From the NCBI GenBank assembly GCA_025435555.1, contig JAIWWG010000095.1, positions 45,847-109,846 on the forward strand: 64,000 bases of DNA, in the 5' to 3' direction. A program made the translations under genes and the position numbers. The notes beneath the pieces are model-generated. The model did no database searches and had not been told where the DNA came from. It saw only the letters and a program-made list of their open reading frames with translations. Positions within the stretch are counted from its first letter, which is position 1, and every line of letters starts with the position of its first letter. This DNA comes from Chytriomyces cf. hyalinus JEL632 (lineage: Eukaryota; Chytridiomycota; Chytridiomycetes; Chytridiales; Chytriomycetaceae). This document shows, in pieces, positions 42,942 through 54,122 of the stretch.

Positions 42942-43907
42942 ATGTCTCTTCAGTACACACCTTCACACATTTGGAATGAGCTCCTTGGCTCTTTCATCAA
43001 ACTTGCTTCTCCCCACATTGGCAAGTCTGCTCTGTCCTACCACCGCCACCGAGACCTTTGGGACCGCCGCTTTGTTGCCCACTTTGGCCTGACTATCCTC
43101 TCTGCTGTCGATGTGTGGCTGATAGTCGAAAAATTTTTCAAGAACTACCGGTTGCTCAAGATCCACTACCTTTGGGCTCTCCATTACCTCAAGGTGTATC
43201 CCACCGAGGCAGTCGCTGCTGCCAAGTTCAACACATCTGAAAGCAACTGGAGGGACAAGGTGTTTTACAGCATCAGCTGTTTTGGTTTCATGGATGAGGT
43301 AAAATTTTTCTGTTGCACAAAAATTTTGTTACAAAACTTTAAAATTTGCTTTATTTAAATTCAGATCCATTTTGAGGATCGGTTTGAGCACTGGAGCTGC
43401 ACACAGCCATCCTGCTACGTTGATGGGGTGGACATGATGGTCTCGGAAGCACGGCCTTTGGATAAGGATCTGTTTAGCCACAAGTTCAAGAGAGCTGGTT
43501 ACAGGTACCAAGTGGCAGTGGCTTTGGGAACCAGCAAAATTGTCTATGTGGGTGGTGGTGTGCCCTGTGGGAAGTATCCAGACCTCACATTAGTGAGGCA
43601 GACACTGCTGAAGCACATTGAGCCACACGAAAAGGTAGCAGCTGACCAGGGGTACATTGGAGATCCTCGTCTGATGATGAGAGTTCCTGTGACAAGTATG
43701 GCAAATGCCAATCATAATCACAATTTGAAAGAGATGGGGGCGCGCCATGAAACTGTGAACAGAAGGTTCAAAGATTTTCACATTCTCACCTCCCTTTTTC
43801 GATCCGATCGTAACAGCCATGCTAGAATTTTTAAAGCTGTCGCTCAAATCACGCAAGTGAAACTGAGACGGCAGCCACTTTATGATTTAAGCAAGAGGCT
43901 TCTTTAG
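42942..43907 (+). CDS. DDE_Tnp_4-type transposase
   Basis: Two exons, 42942-43298 and 43365-43907, in frame; 299 residues, no interruptions. The DDE domain shows the first Asp in CYVDGVDMMVSEARP, the second in KVAADQGYIGDPR and the third acidic residue in GARHETVNRRFKDFHILTSL. Between the first two lies YQVAVALGTSKIVYVGGGVP, typical of the IS5/Harbinger/ISL2EU-related DDE_Tnp_4 fold. The N-terminal ~115 residues (SYHRHRDLWDRRFVAHFGLT) are helical and would bind the element ends. It should cut and paste the element together with its divergent companion gene. The intact frame suggests recent activity. Decayed relatives are at 44286-45228 and 29236-29760. Confidence 0.85.
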
Positions 43908-44285
43908 TGATAGGGAAATAAATAGCAGGTTTTATTTTTTAAGCGTGTTTATTTTTTATTTTTTTTATTAGTGTGCCTTCCAGAATATGCCATGTTGCCT
44001 AAAAAATGTGCAAACCTCAAAAAGTGGATTCATGAACTTCAGTGGAATTCAGCTCAATGTACCTTTGAAAATTTTCATATTCATGTGGTGATTGATTAGT
44101 TCATGTGGTGATTGATTAGTTACAGTACTGCTCGTTTTACGTCACATGTACATCACATGAGCTTGTGATCTAGCCACGTTCATCACATGAACTCTTTTGA
44201 CACAGTTTGGTGATGGTGATGGTTGGAACAATAAAGAGAATGAAGAACTGACAACGAGGGTTATTTGTTTCAATTACCTGTCCAT
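43908..44285. repeat. transposon flank with 20-bp direct repeats
   Basis: Contains GTTCATGTGGTGATTGATTA in direct tandem repeats at about 44081-44120 and further ATCACATGA/TCATGTG words to 44190. Probably the right end of the element at 41.2-43.9 kb, but no matching left end was found. Confidence 0.55.
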
Positions 44286-45228
44286 GTCCCAGTTTGAGTG
44301 GGATCAACAGCTATCTCTTCTGATCCAACTGGCTTCCTCACACATTGGCAAGTCAAGCTTGTCCTACCTCTGACACCAAAACCTCTGGAATCAATGCTTC
44401 ATAGCTCACTTTAATCTTCTGGTGGAGTCTGCTGTTGATCTGTGGAAGATCATATAACGTCACTTTCACTCGAGTTGACTCCAGAAGATCCACTTTCTGT
44501 AGAGCCTGTTCTACCTCAAGGTGTATCCCACAGAGGCAGTCGCTGCAGCAAAGTTCAACACATCTGAAAGCAACTGGAGGGACAAGGTGTATCACTTGTT
44601 TTGGAATGATGGACAAGGTGAAAATTTTCTCATTTCAACAAATGTTCAAAACAATTTATTTTAACAACCCACTCTAAAAACAGATCCATTTTGAGCAGCG
44701 ATTCGAACAATGGCCAATAAAGAGACCATCGTGCTATGTCAATGGTGTCGATATGCTTGTCACTGAGACCTGTCCTCTTGATTGAGACTTGTACAGTCAC
44801 AAATTCAAGCATGCTGGGTTCAGGCATCAGGTGGCTGTTGCATTGGGTACCAGTCAGATTGTGTATGTGGGTGGTGGGGTGCCTTGCGGGAAGTGGCCAG
44901 ACTTACAAATGGCCCATGAGACTCTCTGCACCACATTGGACCTGGTGAGAAGGTTGCAGCTGATCAAGGTTACAGAGGAGATCCCCGGCTGATGACAAAA
45001 CTGCTTGTTACCTCTGCAGCCAAGATTGCTCACAATCATAACCTGAAGCAGATGGGTGCACAACATGAGACTGTGAACAAACGATTCAAAGACTTCAGGA
45101 TTCTCACCTCACTGTTCCAATCTGATAGAAACAGCCATCATTGGGTTTTTAAAGCTGTTTCTCAAATTACTCAAGTCAAATTACGCTGCCAACTGCTTTA
45201 TGACCTACATGCAAAACTACAACAATGA
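44286..45228 (+). pseudogene. decayed DDE_Tnp_4 transposase
   Basis: Homologous over its whole length to the intact transposase at 42942-43907: start-like MSQFEWDQQLSLL near 44290, KVYPTEAVAAAKFNTSESNW at 44519, the intron, then IHFEQRFEQWP, VNGVDMLVTET and HNHNLKQMGAQHETVNKRFK. Stops and frameshifts occur in the first exon, and near 44780-44960 the frame breaks again. The second catalytic Asp region is out of frame. No companion gene accompanies it. Confidence 0.85.
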
Positions 45229-45368
45229 CAGAAAAGAGAATCATTTATTATTATTAAAGAAAAGAATAAAGTTTGAAATTCATGTGCCTTCCAGGTCAAA
45301 TGTCAAAAATGGATTTTATGTTTTACTATTTGAGCAGCGAATAGTCAACAACATCTGACAATTGACAA

Positions 45369-46260
45369 TGCCACCAAAACAAAGTGGCTCCAAAACACAG
45401 CAAAAGCCCTGCAAATCAGCAGGAGTCAATGCGGCAGCCATAGGAGAGCCTGGGAATGTGCAAGGAGAGGGGCTGGGGGAAGGTGCATTGGAGGGAAAGT
45501 GGTGCAAGAGGAGATGTAGGCAGAAAAAAGAAGATTCACTTTAGTGCAGGGATGGACATTGATCTGCTGAAGGAGGTTGTCAATGAGGAGCCATTTGCAG
45601 CTTCGCATGGGGCTGTCACTGGAGCATGGGCCACAGTGGCATCCAACTTAAACACTGTCTGGGGATCTGGACCACTCTGCTGCAGGGTCACAGGACCCAT
45701 GTATCAGAAGCGATTCAAAGCGCTCATGGATGTCTTTTGCAAGGAGGAATTGGATGCACTGAAGGCATCTGGAACAGACAAAAAATCTGGACAAAGAGAA
45801 GAAGCTGAAGACGAGAGAAGAGATTGACATGACAAGAAGCTGGAAGATATCAAAAAACGCGAAAGCAATGGAAATATTGTTCATGAAGGCTGCTGTTTGC
45901 ATGTTTATCTGACAAAGTGTCAGATGCAGCATCTGAAGCAAGCAGTGATCAGGAGCCCAAAAAAAAGTGAAGGTATTCTTGTAGGGAGTCAGGAAACAGC
46001 AGTGACTTGGTGAAGCCATAGTAGGACTTGCTGCTGCAATTGCACCTGCAACTGGAGATGCAAAGTCAAAAAGAGGAAGCTGGAGCTGGAGGAGTCAAAG
46101 CTTGCGTTTGAACGAGAAAAATTTATGGCTGAGCTGGGAAGATTCAAAGAAAGGAAAAACTGTTTGAACGGGAGGAAAGACGCAAAGAAAGAGATGAACG
46201 GGATGCTCATAGCAAGCAAATGATGGAAATATTTCAACTGTTGGCAAAGCACTTTAATAA
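45369..46260 (+). pseudogene. Harbinger-type Myb/SANT companion gene, decayed
   Basis: Starts with MPPKQSGSKTQQKPCKSAGV, and after a frame change near 45520 reads FSAGMDIDLLKEVVNEEPFA, GAVTGAWATVASNLNTVWGS and KRFKALMDVFCKEELDALKA. This is the Myb/SANT-like DNA-binding protein that accompanies fungal Harbinger transposases. The coiled, charged C-terminus (KRKLELEESKLAFEREK-like text near 46070-46140) is broken by more frameshifts. It is convergent with the transposase relic at 46254-47380. Confidence 0.75.
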
Positions 46261-47380
46261 AAATAACGTTGTTTTATTAATTTAAATTGGAAGAGGTGCA
46301 GAGTGTAAATATTCTTGTGCAGTAGGGGTGGGATTTTAAAAAAGTCAGAAATCTGATTTCCTCTGTTCATGCACATATGTACATTTGTCAGGATGCATGC
46401 TACAGAGTAGTAAACAGCAATGGGCTGTATCCAAAGCTTTAAATTTTTGCTGTAATCACAGAAAGCCCAGTACTTTTCAATCAATCCGAATCCCCATTGA
46501 CAGATACGCGCACTGAGCTCATAGAGGCATTGAAAATTTCTTTTTGAGGGTCTGAATATGTGCACATGAAAGGGGAAGTCATCCAAGAAAGCAGGATGTA
46601 TGCTGGATCCCCATAAATAACATATGTTATTCCATTATGATGCAACCAAATTGGCATGTTTTCCTTCAAGCCACTTTGTCGCAATAGATGCAAATCATGC
46701 CGAGGAACCTGTTTCAGGGCCATATAAATATGCGATGATTCTGTCGGGACAAGTAATTGCTCGAAATTTAATTGCATGTTTTCGCTTGTGTCCATTGAAC
46801 ACAGCTTTTTGCACACCTTTTCCTGGTCTGGATATTGCACAGACAGTACCATCAATAAACCAACACATGTGTCCAATGCGCCACCAGCATCATGAACTGC
46901 AGCAGCAAATTTTTGAAGAGTCCTCCCATTCAAACAAGTTGTATCCCAGCAGAGAATGTGCTTAAAACGGTTATAAACAAGAAACAGCATTTCATTGATG
47001 ATTTCTGATAAGGCTTCATGGCTGCGTCCAAAAAACCCGGTCAGCTCTCCCAGTCGATTTGGATACGAAAGCCATTTCAGTAAAATGCAAGTTGCCTCAA
47101 TAGCAGATACATTATAGCGGTTTTGAGTGATGATTGCAGAAGGAATTTCGAGAAGCCCTGCAAGATCATAAATCTGACTCTTTGTAAATCTGAGGTGAAA
47201 GATACTTGTCTCATTGTCCACACTGTTCAATGAAAACCGGGATTTTGGGATCACATTGTAAGTCCAAAAATTTGGCAATGCGATGGACAAACTTGATTTG
47301 TTTCGCAAAGCGAAAAAAACACTGTTCCCGCAGGACAAAACAGACCAATCCAAGGAGGTAAGATCTGCAGCTGTACTCAA
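46254..47380 (-). pseudogene. PIF/Harbinger transposase, frameshifted
   Basis: Reads on the minus strand as a Harbinger (DDE_Tnp_4) transposase: LRFTKSQIYDLAGLLEIPSA, LLKWLSYPNRLGELTGFFGR, SHEALSEIINEMLFLVYNRF, then after a shift near 46870 FIDGTVCAISRPGKG (first catalytic Asp), a shift back near 46700 to RHDLHLLRQSG, and VIYGDPAYIL (second Asp). The C-terminal KNLKLWIQPIAVYYSVACIL follows a further shift near 46490. Otherwise complete, it is inactive as written. Together with the Myb/SANT relic it forms one element of about 2 kb. Confidence 0.8.
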
Positions 47381-47850
47381 TCTGATGGCAACACTCCAGG
47401 CTCTTCATTCAGCACAATACACAGCATCAAACGTCAGTTACTGGCTTGGGCAAACTGCATCCAGTCACAGGAGGAAGACATGCAAGAGCAACTTGTCAGA
47501 GAGTGTCCCCCATCAGAACTGATCATGCATTTCCAATTAGCAAATACTGATGAAGCTCTCCACAACTAAATGATAATGCAGTCCAATGAGGTTGCAATTC
47601 GACAGAACGAAACTGCAATTGAAGGCTATGAGTGCACTCTTGCATGCTTTGGATGACGCGGAAGCTCAAGCCAAACATGTGCTTCATGAGTTAAAAATTC
47701 GTCTCAGTGTTTTGATGGATTTCAGCATGTCCCTGTAGCCTTGGGAGGTTGGGAACAGTTTGGACTTGCTGGCCAGAGTGGGATTGCAAGAAGATGTTGA
47801 CCACATGTAACTTGGGCTGGACTATATTGTTGATCTTACAAATAAACCTG
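47345..47850 (+). pseudogene. relic of the Tc1-like element's accessory gene
   Basis: Translates in part as RSAAVLNLMATLQALHSAQY then TASNVSYWLG, resembling the accessory protein at 54123-55115 (DTVTTLKEIHGTRYVAADVH). It lies convergent to the decayed transposase at 47859-48905, the same order as in the open element. Several stops follow. Confidence 0.5.
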
Positions 47851-47858
47851 AGTACAAG

Positions 47859-48905
47859 CTAATCCAAACCAGGCATTTCAGCAAGGTCCATTTTGAATGC
47901 AACACTGGGAAAGAATCCATGATTACCATAACCACACTTCCCAAAGATCTTTGTGAAGTCACAGTTGGCAAATTTCAACAACACCAGAGCAACAACTGAC
48001 AGCAAATCCCATCGGTCATTCTCCTTGTACTCCTTCTGAAGCTCTCCTTTGATCAAGCCAAAAACAAGCTCAATCAGATTGAAAAATGGACAGTAAGCTG
48101 GCAAAAAATAGGAAAAATCCCAAGTGAACGCAAAACGTACACAATGTTTTTGTCACAATGAATCCGGGCCCTGTCCAAAATCCAAACTGAATGCTGCCCA
48201 GGGTATTGCTGAACATTCTGACTCAATGCGAATTCACGGCAGGATGCAGTAAGCTTTGTGCAATCAAAAGTGCCTTCAGTTGCAAATGTATTGAGCAAGC
48301 CACTGATTCCAATGAAACAGAGGAGTGAGACACAGCTTGCAAGTAAATTCACCGCGATAGATCAGCCTCTCTCCACGCAGTCCATATCCGCGTTTCACAA
48401 GCATGTCCCGATTGTCAAATGAGACTTCATCCAGGAAGACCAAATTTTCGAGAATCCAAGGGAGGGTAATCATTTCTTCAGTGAATTGAACAATGCCCTC
48501 TTGGCTAATTTGGAGTGCTCGTTGTTCAAGGACTTTCCACATGAGGCCAGCCTCTTTGAGTGTATACGAGATTGATGATGTTGCTATGGCGGAACCAGGA
48601 TACTGCAATGCAAAAAGTTCCTTTGCTTGTTTGTGAAGGAGAACAGGTCTCTTGCGATACAGTTTGACAAGCCACTGACGCCGCTCTGGACCATTCTTTT
48701 TATACACCTTTGCTCTTTGTGCCCATTCAGTTCCATCCCCCCTTTTGTACTGATCAATCCAGCTGGTAATTGTCAAACCACCCTTCCCAAACATAAGGGC
48801 AAGTTTGGCCCTGTTTGTGAAGCCCTGGTAGTATTACATGTACAGGCAATGGGAACTGACTTCTGGGGTGGCCTGTTCTTGAAGCACTGTGCGCAGAATG
48901 TCCAT
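47859..48905 (-). pseudogene. Tc1/mariner-type transposase, decayed
   Basis: Three consecutive frames match the open transposase at 53034-54092: NGPERRQWLVKLYRKRPVLL, SISYTLKEAGLMWKVLEQRA and LENLVFLDEVSFDNRDML, then GTFDCTKLTASCREFALSQN and WILDRARIHCDKNIVYVLRS, then MPAYCPFFNLIELVFGLIKG. Changes include a TAA early in the gene (CLYM-stop-YYQ), frameshifts near 48320 and 48110, and an Asp-Gly to Asp-Arg change next to the second catalytic Asp. The copy abuts the TTA target site of the Harbinger element that starts at 48926. Confidence 0.85.
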
Positions 48906-49099
48906 TGAGTGGTGGGGGGAAATTAGGGGTAGTTTATAAAGGCTGATCGGCAAGAAAATCGAAAAAGGATTGAGAAACTTTTGAAAACAAATCGAGAAAG
49001 TATTGAACGGTTTTTTCTCAAAAATATCTCAATCCCTGCTCGCGACCAGGGATTGACTTCAGGATTGACTTCAAAAATGCAGCGTTTTTTTCTTATTCG

Positions 49100-49600
49100 A
49101 TTTATTTAATCACCGTCACGTGGAGGCCACAAGCCCAATTGAACAGCTGCCAATCCACCACCAGCAACCCACCAACCACCAATCCACCGCCATGCTGCCT
49201 GCTTGACAAAGCAGGCATCCGTCCGCATCGTATGCCAGACATTCAGTCCAGCTGCGTGTGAGAGTGACTGGCAGTAAAAGGAGAAGGCATGTTGGGAAGC
49301 AGATTCAAAGCAGTTGGTTGCATGAGGGACAGAAGGTAGCGGAAGGAGGGAGGAATCCCAAAGGGATATTAGCGGCAGAAGGGTAAGCTCTGACTTTAGG
49401 ATAAAGCTGCAGCCGCAAGGTGATGGGTGTTCTGCTGCAAGGGAGGTTGTTCTCTTCTCTTTTTTCACGTAAAAAAAACCGCCTAAACAGCTCTGCCACC
49501 TCACGCACGAATGCAAGACCAACGAGTAACAACTTACCACATGCGCTCCAACCACCAATCTTAACACTGATCATTTCAGCAATCAATCACCAATGTAGAC
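49100..49600. other. left internal part of the Harbinger element
   Basis: No clear exon. A minus-strand frame (KIGGWSACGKLLLVGLAFVR) and the plus-strand counterpart have no recognised domain. Confidence 0.35.
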
Positions 49601-49651
49601 GAATTCCTCGCCGGCCTTCAGTCCACTTACCTCCCGCCACCATCCCAATCA

Positions 49652-51537
49652 ATGTATCTGCAACGCCACAACACCGTCCACCAGCAACAGCTTGGGTGGA
49701 ACCCTTCAGCAGTAAATTCCCATGCCAGCACCTCCTTAGCAGCCAACCCTTGCCCTGCTAACGCAACAAAATCAGCCAATGATCCCCTCTCCAACACTCT
49801 CAACATCAATGCTCTCACTGTCAATACTCATGCAGCCAATACTCATGCAGCCAATACTCATGCAGCCAATACTCATGCAGCCAATACTCATGCAGCCAAT
49901 ACTCATGCAGCCAATACTCATGCAGCCAATACTCATGCAGCCAATACTCATGCAGCCAATACTCATGCAGCCAATACTCCTTTACCAGGTAGCTTTAATC
50001 CACTCAATCCTGGAGCTTCAACCGCATCAGCTGAAAGCAGCCATGTCTTGACCTCTGCCGACACACAGGAGTGAGGTAAAAGCAGAAGAGGAAGTCAGAG
50101 ATCGAAAAAGCTGAAGGCATTTCAAAGAAGGAGGAAGCAAGAAAGAGAAGGGAGTTAAAGCGACGTGAGCGGGACCATGAGAAGAGGCTCAGGGATGAGA
50201 GAACAGCGCGAAAGAGGCAGGAAGCTGCAGAAGAGGCTGCGCGGAAAGTCAAGCGATTCAAATGGACGGAGGAAGCCAGTTTGGAGGTAGCAGCAGTATA
50301 TGTGCAGCTAAAAGATGAGCAGTTGACATTGGAGCAGAACAAAATTGGTTTCACTTCCTTCGTGAAACACGTTGAAACAAACCTCAGTCAACGCAAGGTG
50401 TAGTATTGCATTGATTGGAACTTCCATCAAGATATCTAATGAAAACCTAGCTTTCATATGAAACGCTTGCAAGCATCGATGACACCACAATCATGAATTG
50501 ACATCGTGCATTGTGCTCAACAGTGAAGGTAAAGTCACATTTTAATTGGCACTGCCTGACACAATACCCTGTTTATGCTGATACAATTGCAATGTACAGA
50601 CAATTAAAGATAAATGCAAGCAAACTGGTGGAGGGGGGTTTGCAGACTCACTTGACAAGCATGGGATCAGTCACCAGCTCTTCACAGCTTTTGATGACTC
50701 ATATGGTGATCACCCAGCATTCCAAGGAGATGGAGAAGCATGCAGTCGAACAACGCCGCATCAATGAATCACCAGCCAAATTTCGCAGCCACCATTAGAT
50801 GATGAAGCAGACGATACATCTGGATATGCCTCAGATCACTCTGCGGTGTCCAATATGCAACAGCCCTGTGAAAACCTGGTCAATAGCATTGAGCTGCATG
50901 AGAGCGATCTGCCATTTAATGATGACAGTGATATGTCCAGTGGCAAATTGTTTGATACAAATTTATCTTCTGCTTCTGGCATTCAAAGAATTGATGGTAC
51001 AAGCACGGAAGTGTCAGGAGTAGGAAATCTTGTGGCTCAGAGACCTGATGCTCTGGGTAATTTTATTTCTTAATGCTCTTCCTCTGGTACAAATTATCAA
51101 TGCATTTCCTCATCTACAGTTTTTTCCCAAACAAACTCGCGTGTTTCCTCCATTCGCACTTCAGTTTCCTCGACTTCTCATCAAGCCATGTCCTTGACAC
51201 CGCTTCAAACCTCACCCTTGACACTTCGTCAACCACTCCCTTGACACTTGTGCCAGTGCGTCCAAGAGCGCTTACAGCAGGAGCATCACAAAAGTCGAAA
51301 GCAAAGGCGAATGACGCAGACTCCACCAGCTCAACCGCAAATAGCAGCTACCAAGAGACAATGTTGCTGCAGATGATGTTCGAAATGCGATGGTCTGATG
51401 AGCAGAGAAGAGAGCTTGCTGAGTTGAGGGCAGAGGAGAGGAGGCAAAAGCAGGAAGAACAGGAAGAGGAGCGACGGCTAATCCGAGATGCTCAGAGCCA
51501 GGAAAGGGAGGAAAAAAAGGAGGCACGGGAAGCTTGA
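49652..51537 (+). pseudogene. Myb/SANT-like companion gene of the Harbinger element
   Basis: Several plus-strand pieces in order: an N-terminal low-complexity part (MYLQRHNTVHQQQLGWNPSA) with a 15-bp repeat coding NTHAA ten times; a charged helix and Myb/SANT-like region in another frame (ERDHEKRLRDERTARKRQEA, FKWTEEASLEVAAVYVQLKD, 50110-50400); a middle part with YADTIAMYRQLKINASKLVE (50565); an acidic section (SIELHESDLPFNDDSDMSSG); and a Glu/Arg coiled tail (MFEMRWSDEQRRELAELRAE to 51537). Introns may explain some frame changes (GTGAGGTAAAA near 50072, GTGTAG near 50397), but not all were resolved. It is convergent with the transposase, as in the older copy at 45.4-47.4 kb. Confidence 0.55.
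49824..49976 (+). repeat. 15-bp tandem repeat coding NTHAA
   Basis: Ten perfect copies of AATACTCATGCAGCC, in frame with the companion gene and also open on other frames. Confidence 0.95.
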
Positions 51538-51705
51538 TGAAGAAAGGCGGAATACAATGCAACTTGCTTTTATGGAAGCACTTCACCGAATAACCAAAGG
51601 GAGCTTGCCAGAGATGAAATGATGATCTTTTTCAATACAGTATCTGCACACATGTTTTATTATTCCTCTATTTTGTTCAGTAATCACCATGATCACTTTA
51701 CAGAG

Positions 51706-52920
51706 CTATTCATTAGAAATGCCTGCCAATGTGTTCCTCCAACGCAGCAGTTCTCGTGCTCCTTCAACAATTCTTTCCAGAGTCACCCTTCCATTGTCAC
51801 GTATCTCACCCCTTTCACCAGGTTGCAATGCTCCCCACTGTTGTTCCCATGACTGCAGGTGCAAGTCTGGGTTTCTCCGATTCAAAATGTTGTGTAAGCA
51901 CATACATGCAAAAGCAACATCCCGTGCAAACTCTGGTTTTGCAATTTGCTCGTGCAGCAGAATCCTGAAGCGCCCTTTTAACATTCCAAAGCTTTGCTCC
52001 ACTATGATGCGTGTAGATGAATGAATGAAATTAAATTGACTCTTCCGTTCATTGTCTCCCGCAGCAGGAAATGGGGTGAGCATGAACTCAGACACTGGAT
52101 AGCCAGAATCTCCAATCAAGTATTGCATTTGGCCATTCAAACACGGTGGACATAGAGAATCTGAACATAGTTCCTTGTACAGTGTGGATCGGCGAAATAG
52201 CCTGTTGTCATGTACAGAGCCTGGTCCACCTCCGTAGACATCTCAAAAGTTTCCAGCGCCATCAACAACTGCTTGCATCAAATGGAATTAAAGTTCTTGC
52301 GGTTGATATATGCATTCCAGTGGTCTCCGACAGGTTTCTTGATTGGTATGTGGGTTCCATCAATTGCACCAATTATGCCAGGCAATCCGTGTTTCATGGC
52401 AAATGATGTCTTAATTGCATTCCACCCGTCTGCATCATCATTGTTGGGAAACCTGAAAATATGATGTTGTTGTTAGAATCAGGAGGAGAAGAACATGCCA
52501 ATAAAGAGAGCCTTACGCAATCACTTTGGTTGTGAGATGGTTATTGATCGCATCAATGACTCGATGAAAAGTCTGATGCATGGTTGCTTTGCCATATCCG
52601 AACACATCCCCTAATGTACCATAACCACAGCCTGACCCGAGGCGGTAGAGAGTGATTCCGAGCTGGACTTCCACAGAGAGTGGATTTCCGATGCCAGAGC
52701 CGTCCTTGTGTAAGAACGGATACAACCGATCACGCAACCAGAAGAAGTCCTGGCTGTGGACCCGAAACTTGGATTTGAAGTATGCCTCATCAATGGGGGA
52801 TTGGTTCCACAGGTCCATTTGCTGCATGCGTGTCTTGGCGACTCTTGTTTTGCGCGGCTTGGCTGCACCTAGTCGCGCCTCCGCCTCTTGCCGCTGACGA
52901 CATCTACGAGCATACAGCAT
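51706..52920 (-). pseudogene. PIF/Harbinger transposase with one shift and one stop
   Basis: ATG 52920 opens MLYARRCRQRQEAEARL. Exon 1 ends with KVIA near 52516 and a GTAAGG...TTTTCAG intron leads to FPNNDDADGWNAIKTSFAMK. Then comes PGIIGAIDGTHIPIKKPVGD (first catalytic Asp), the second Asp in MQYLIGDSGYPVSEFMLTPF and the Glu region RIIVEQSFGMLKGRFRI. A frameshift near 52285 and an in-frame TGA at 52243-52245 (GNF-stop-DVYGGG) break the middle of the DDE domain. A helix-turn-helix region (LGDVFGYGKATMHQTFHRVI) precedes the DDE domain. The start codon lies only 4 bp from the nested Tc1-like insertion, so its own promoter is now 2.4 kb away. Confidence 0.85.
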
Positions 52921-53033
52921 ATATTGTGCGTTTAATGAAAAACTGGAATTTTGCGGGTACAGAAAAAGGGATTTCTATATCCGCGCACGCATAATAAACA
53001 GCAAAAGTGCAGTGGGAAGACAGAATCGAAAGC

Positions 53034-54092
53034 ATGGATATCCTCCAGACCGTTAAAGGTCAGCATGCGACTGAAGAGGTCCGCTTTCACTGCCTCTACA
53101 TGTACTACTACCAGAACGTCTCGAAAGTGAAACTGTCGGTCCTCTTTGGAAAGGCGCCCTCCACAATCTCTGATTGGATACTGCAATATGAAGAAGGCAG
53201 AGGAGCTGTACGGAAAGCAAGGGTAACGGCATACGTGCGTCATGGACCAGAGCGCCGTGCCTGGGTTGTGGGCCAATTTCAGAAAAGGCCAGTTATGCAC
53301 CTCTCCGAAGCGAAATCGAAATATGCACTGCGCTATCCAGGCAGCACAATCAGTGCTGCATCTATAAGCATTATCCTTAAAGAGGCTGGACTATCCTGGA
53401 AAGTGCTTGAACGGCGGGCAATACAAATCTGCAATGCTGACGTCATTCGCTTCAGCACTGAACTCATGTCATTCCCCTGGCTTCTCCAGTCTCTTCTCTT
53501 CTTGGACGAAGTTTCATTTGATAATCGGGATATGCTCGCTTCAAAAGGATGGGGGAAAAGGGGCGAATCTCTTGTCTACGTTGGGGAATTTGTTCGAAAA
53601 CCCCGTGTGTCTCTCCTGTGCTTCATTGGACTTCAAGGCATTGTTGAAGTTTGCAGCACAGAAGGAACTTTCGATCGTACTAAGTTTGTTAACGCATGTC
53701 GAACATGTGCTTTGAATGGTGCAGTCAAATGCTTTCCTGGACCACATTCACTTTGGATCATGGACGGTGCGAAAATTCACACAGACAAAAACATTGTTTA
53801 CTACCTCCGTTCCTTGGGTGTCAAGGTCATCTTCCTCCCTGCTTATTGCCCGTTCTTCAATCCAATTGAACTTTTGTTCGGAATGGTCAAGCGGCAAATG
53901 GAAAAAAGTCGTGATGCGAATAAGCACAAGGATATTCTCTTTATTGTATCGACAGTGTTAGAGAAATTCCGTGATTATTCCTTAAAACATTTATTTTCAA
54001 AGTGCGGGTACTCAGAGAGGGGATTTAACGCAGCAACTGGTTTCAATGTTCCACTGTCTTCTTTTAATGGATTTGAAGACAATCAAGAGTAA
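53034..54092 (+). CDS. Tc1/mariner (DDE_3) transposase, DD34E
   Basis: An open frame of 352 residues from the first ATG at 53034. The N-terminal helix-turn-helix part (CLYMYYYQNVSKVKLSVLFG then KAPSTISDWILQYEEG) resembles a paired-type DNA-binding region and is followed by a second HTH (SISIILKEAGLSWKVLERRA). The catalytic triad is in LLFLDEVSFDNRDML (Asp 1), WIMDGAKIHTDKN (Asp 2) and AYCPFFNPIELLFG (Glu). There are 34 residues between Asp 2 and Glu, the classical Tc1 spacing. All three motifs are intact, so it may be active. A decayed relative lies at 47859-48905. Confidence 0.9.
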   Translation: MDILQTVKGQHATEEVRFHCLYMYYYQNVSKVKLSVLFGKAPSTISDWILQYEEGRGAVRKARVTAYVRHGPERRAWVVGQFQKRPVMHLSEAKSKYALRYPGSTISAASISIILKEAGLSWKVLERRAIQICNADVIRFSTELMSFPWLLQSLLFLDEVSFDNRDMLASKGWGKRGESLVYVGEFVRKPRVSLLCFIGLQGIVEVCSTEGTFDRTKFVNACRTCALNGAVKCFPGPHSLWIMDGAKIHTDKNIVYYLRSLGVKVIFLPAYCPFFNPIELLFGMVKRQMEKSRDANKHKDILFIVSTVLEKFRDYSLKHLFSKCGYSERGFNAATGFNVPLSSFNGFEDNQE

Positions 54093-54122
54093 AGCTTCAT
54101 TATCTCAGCATGTTCTTGAAAT

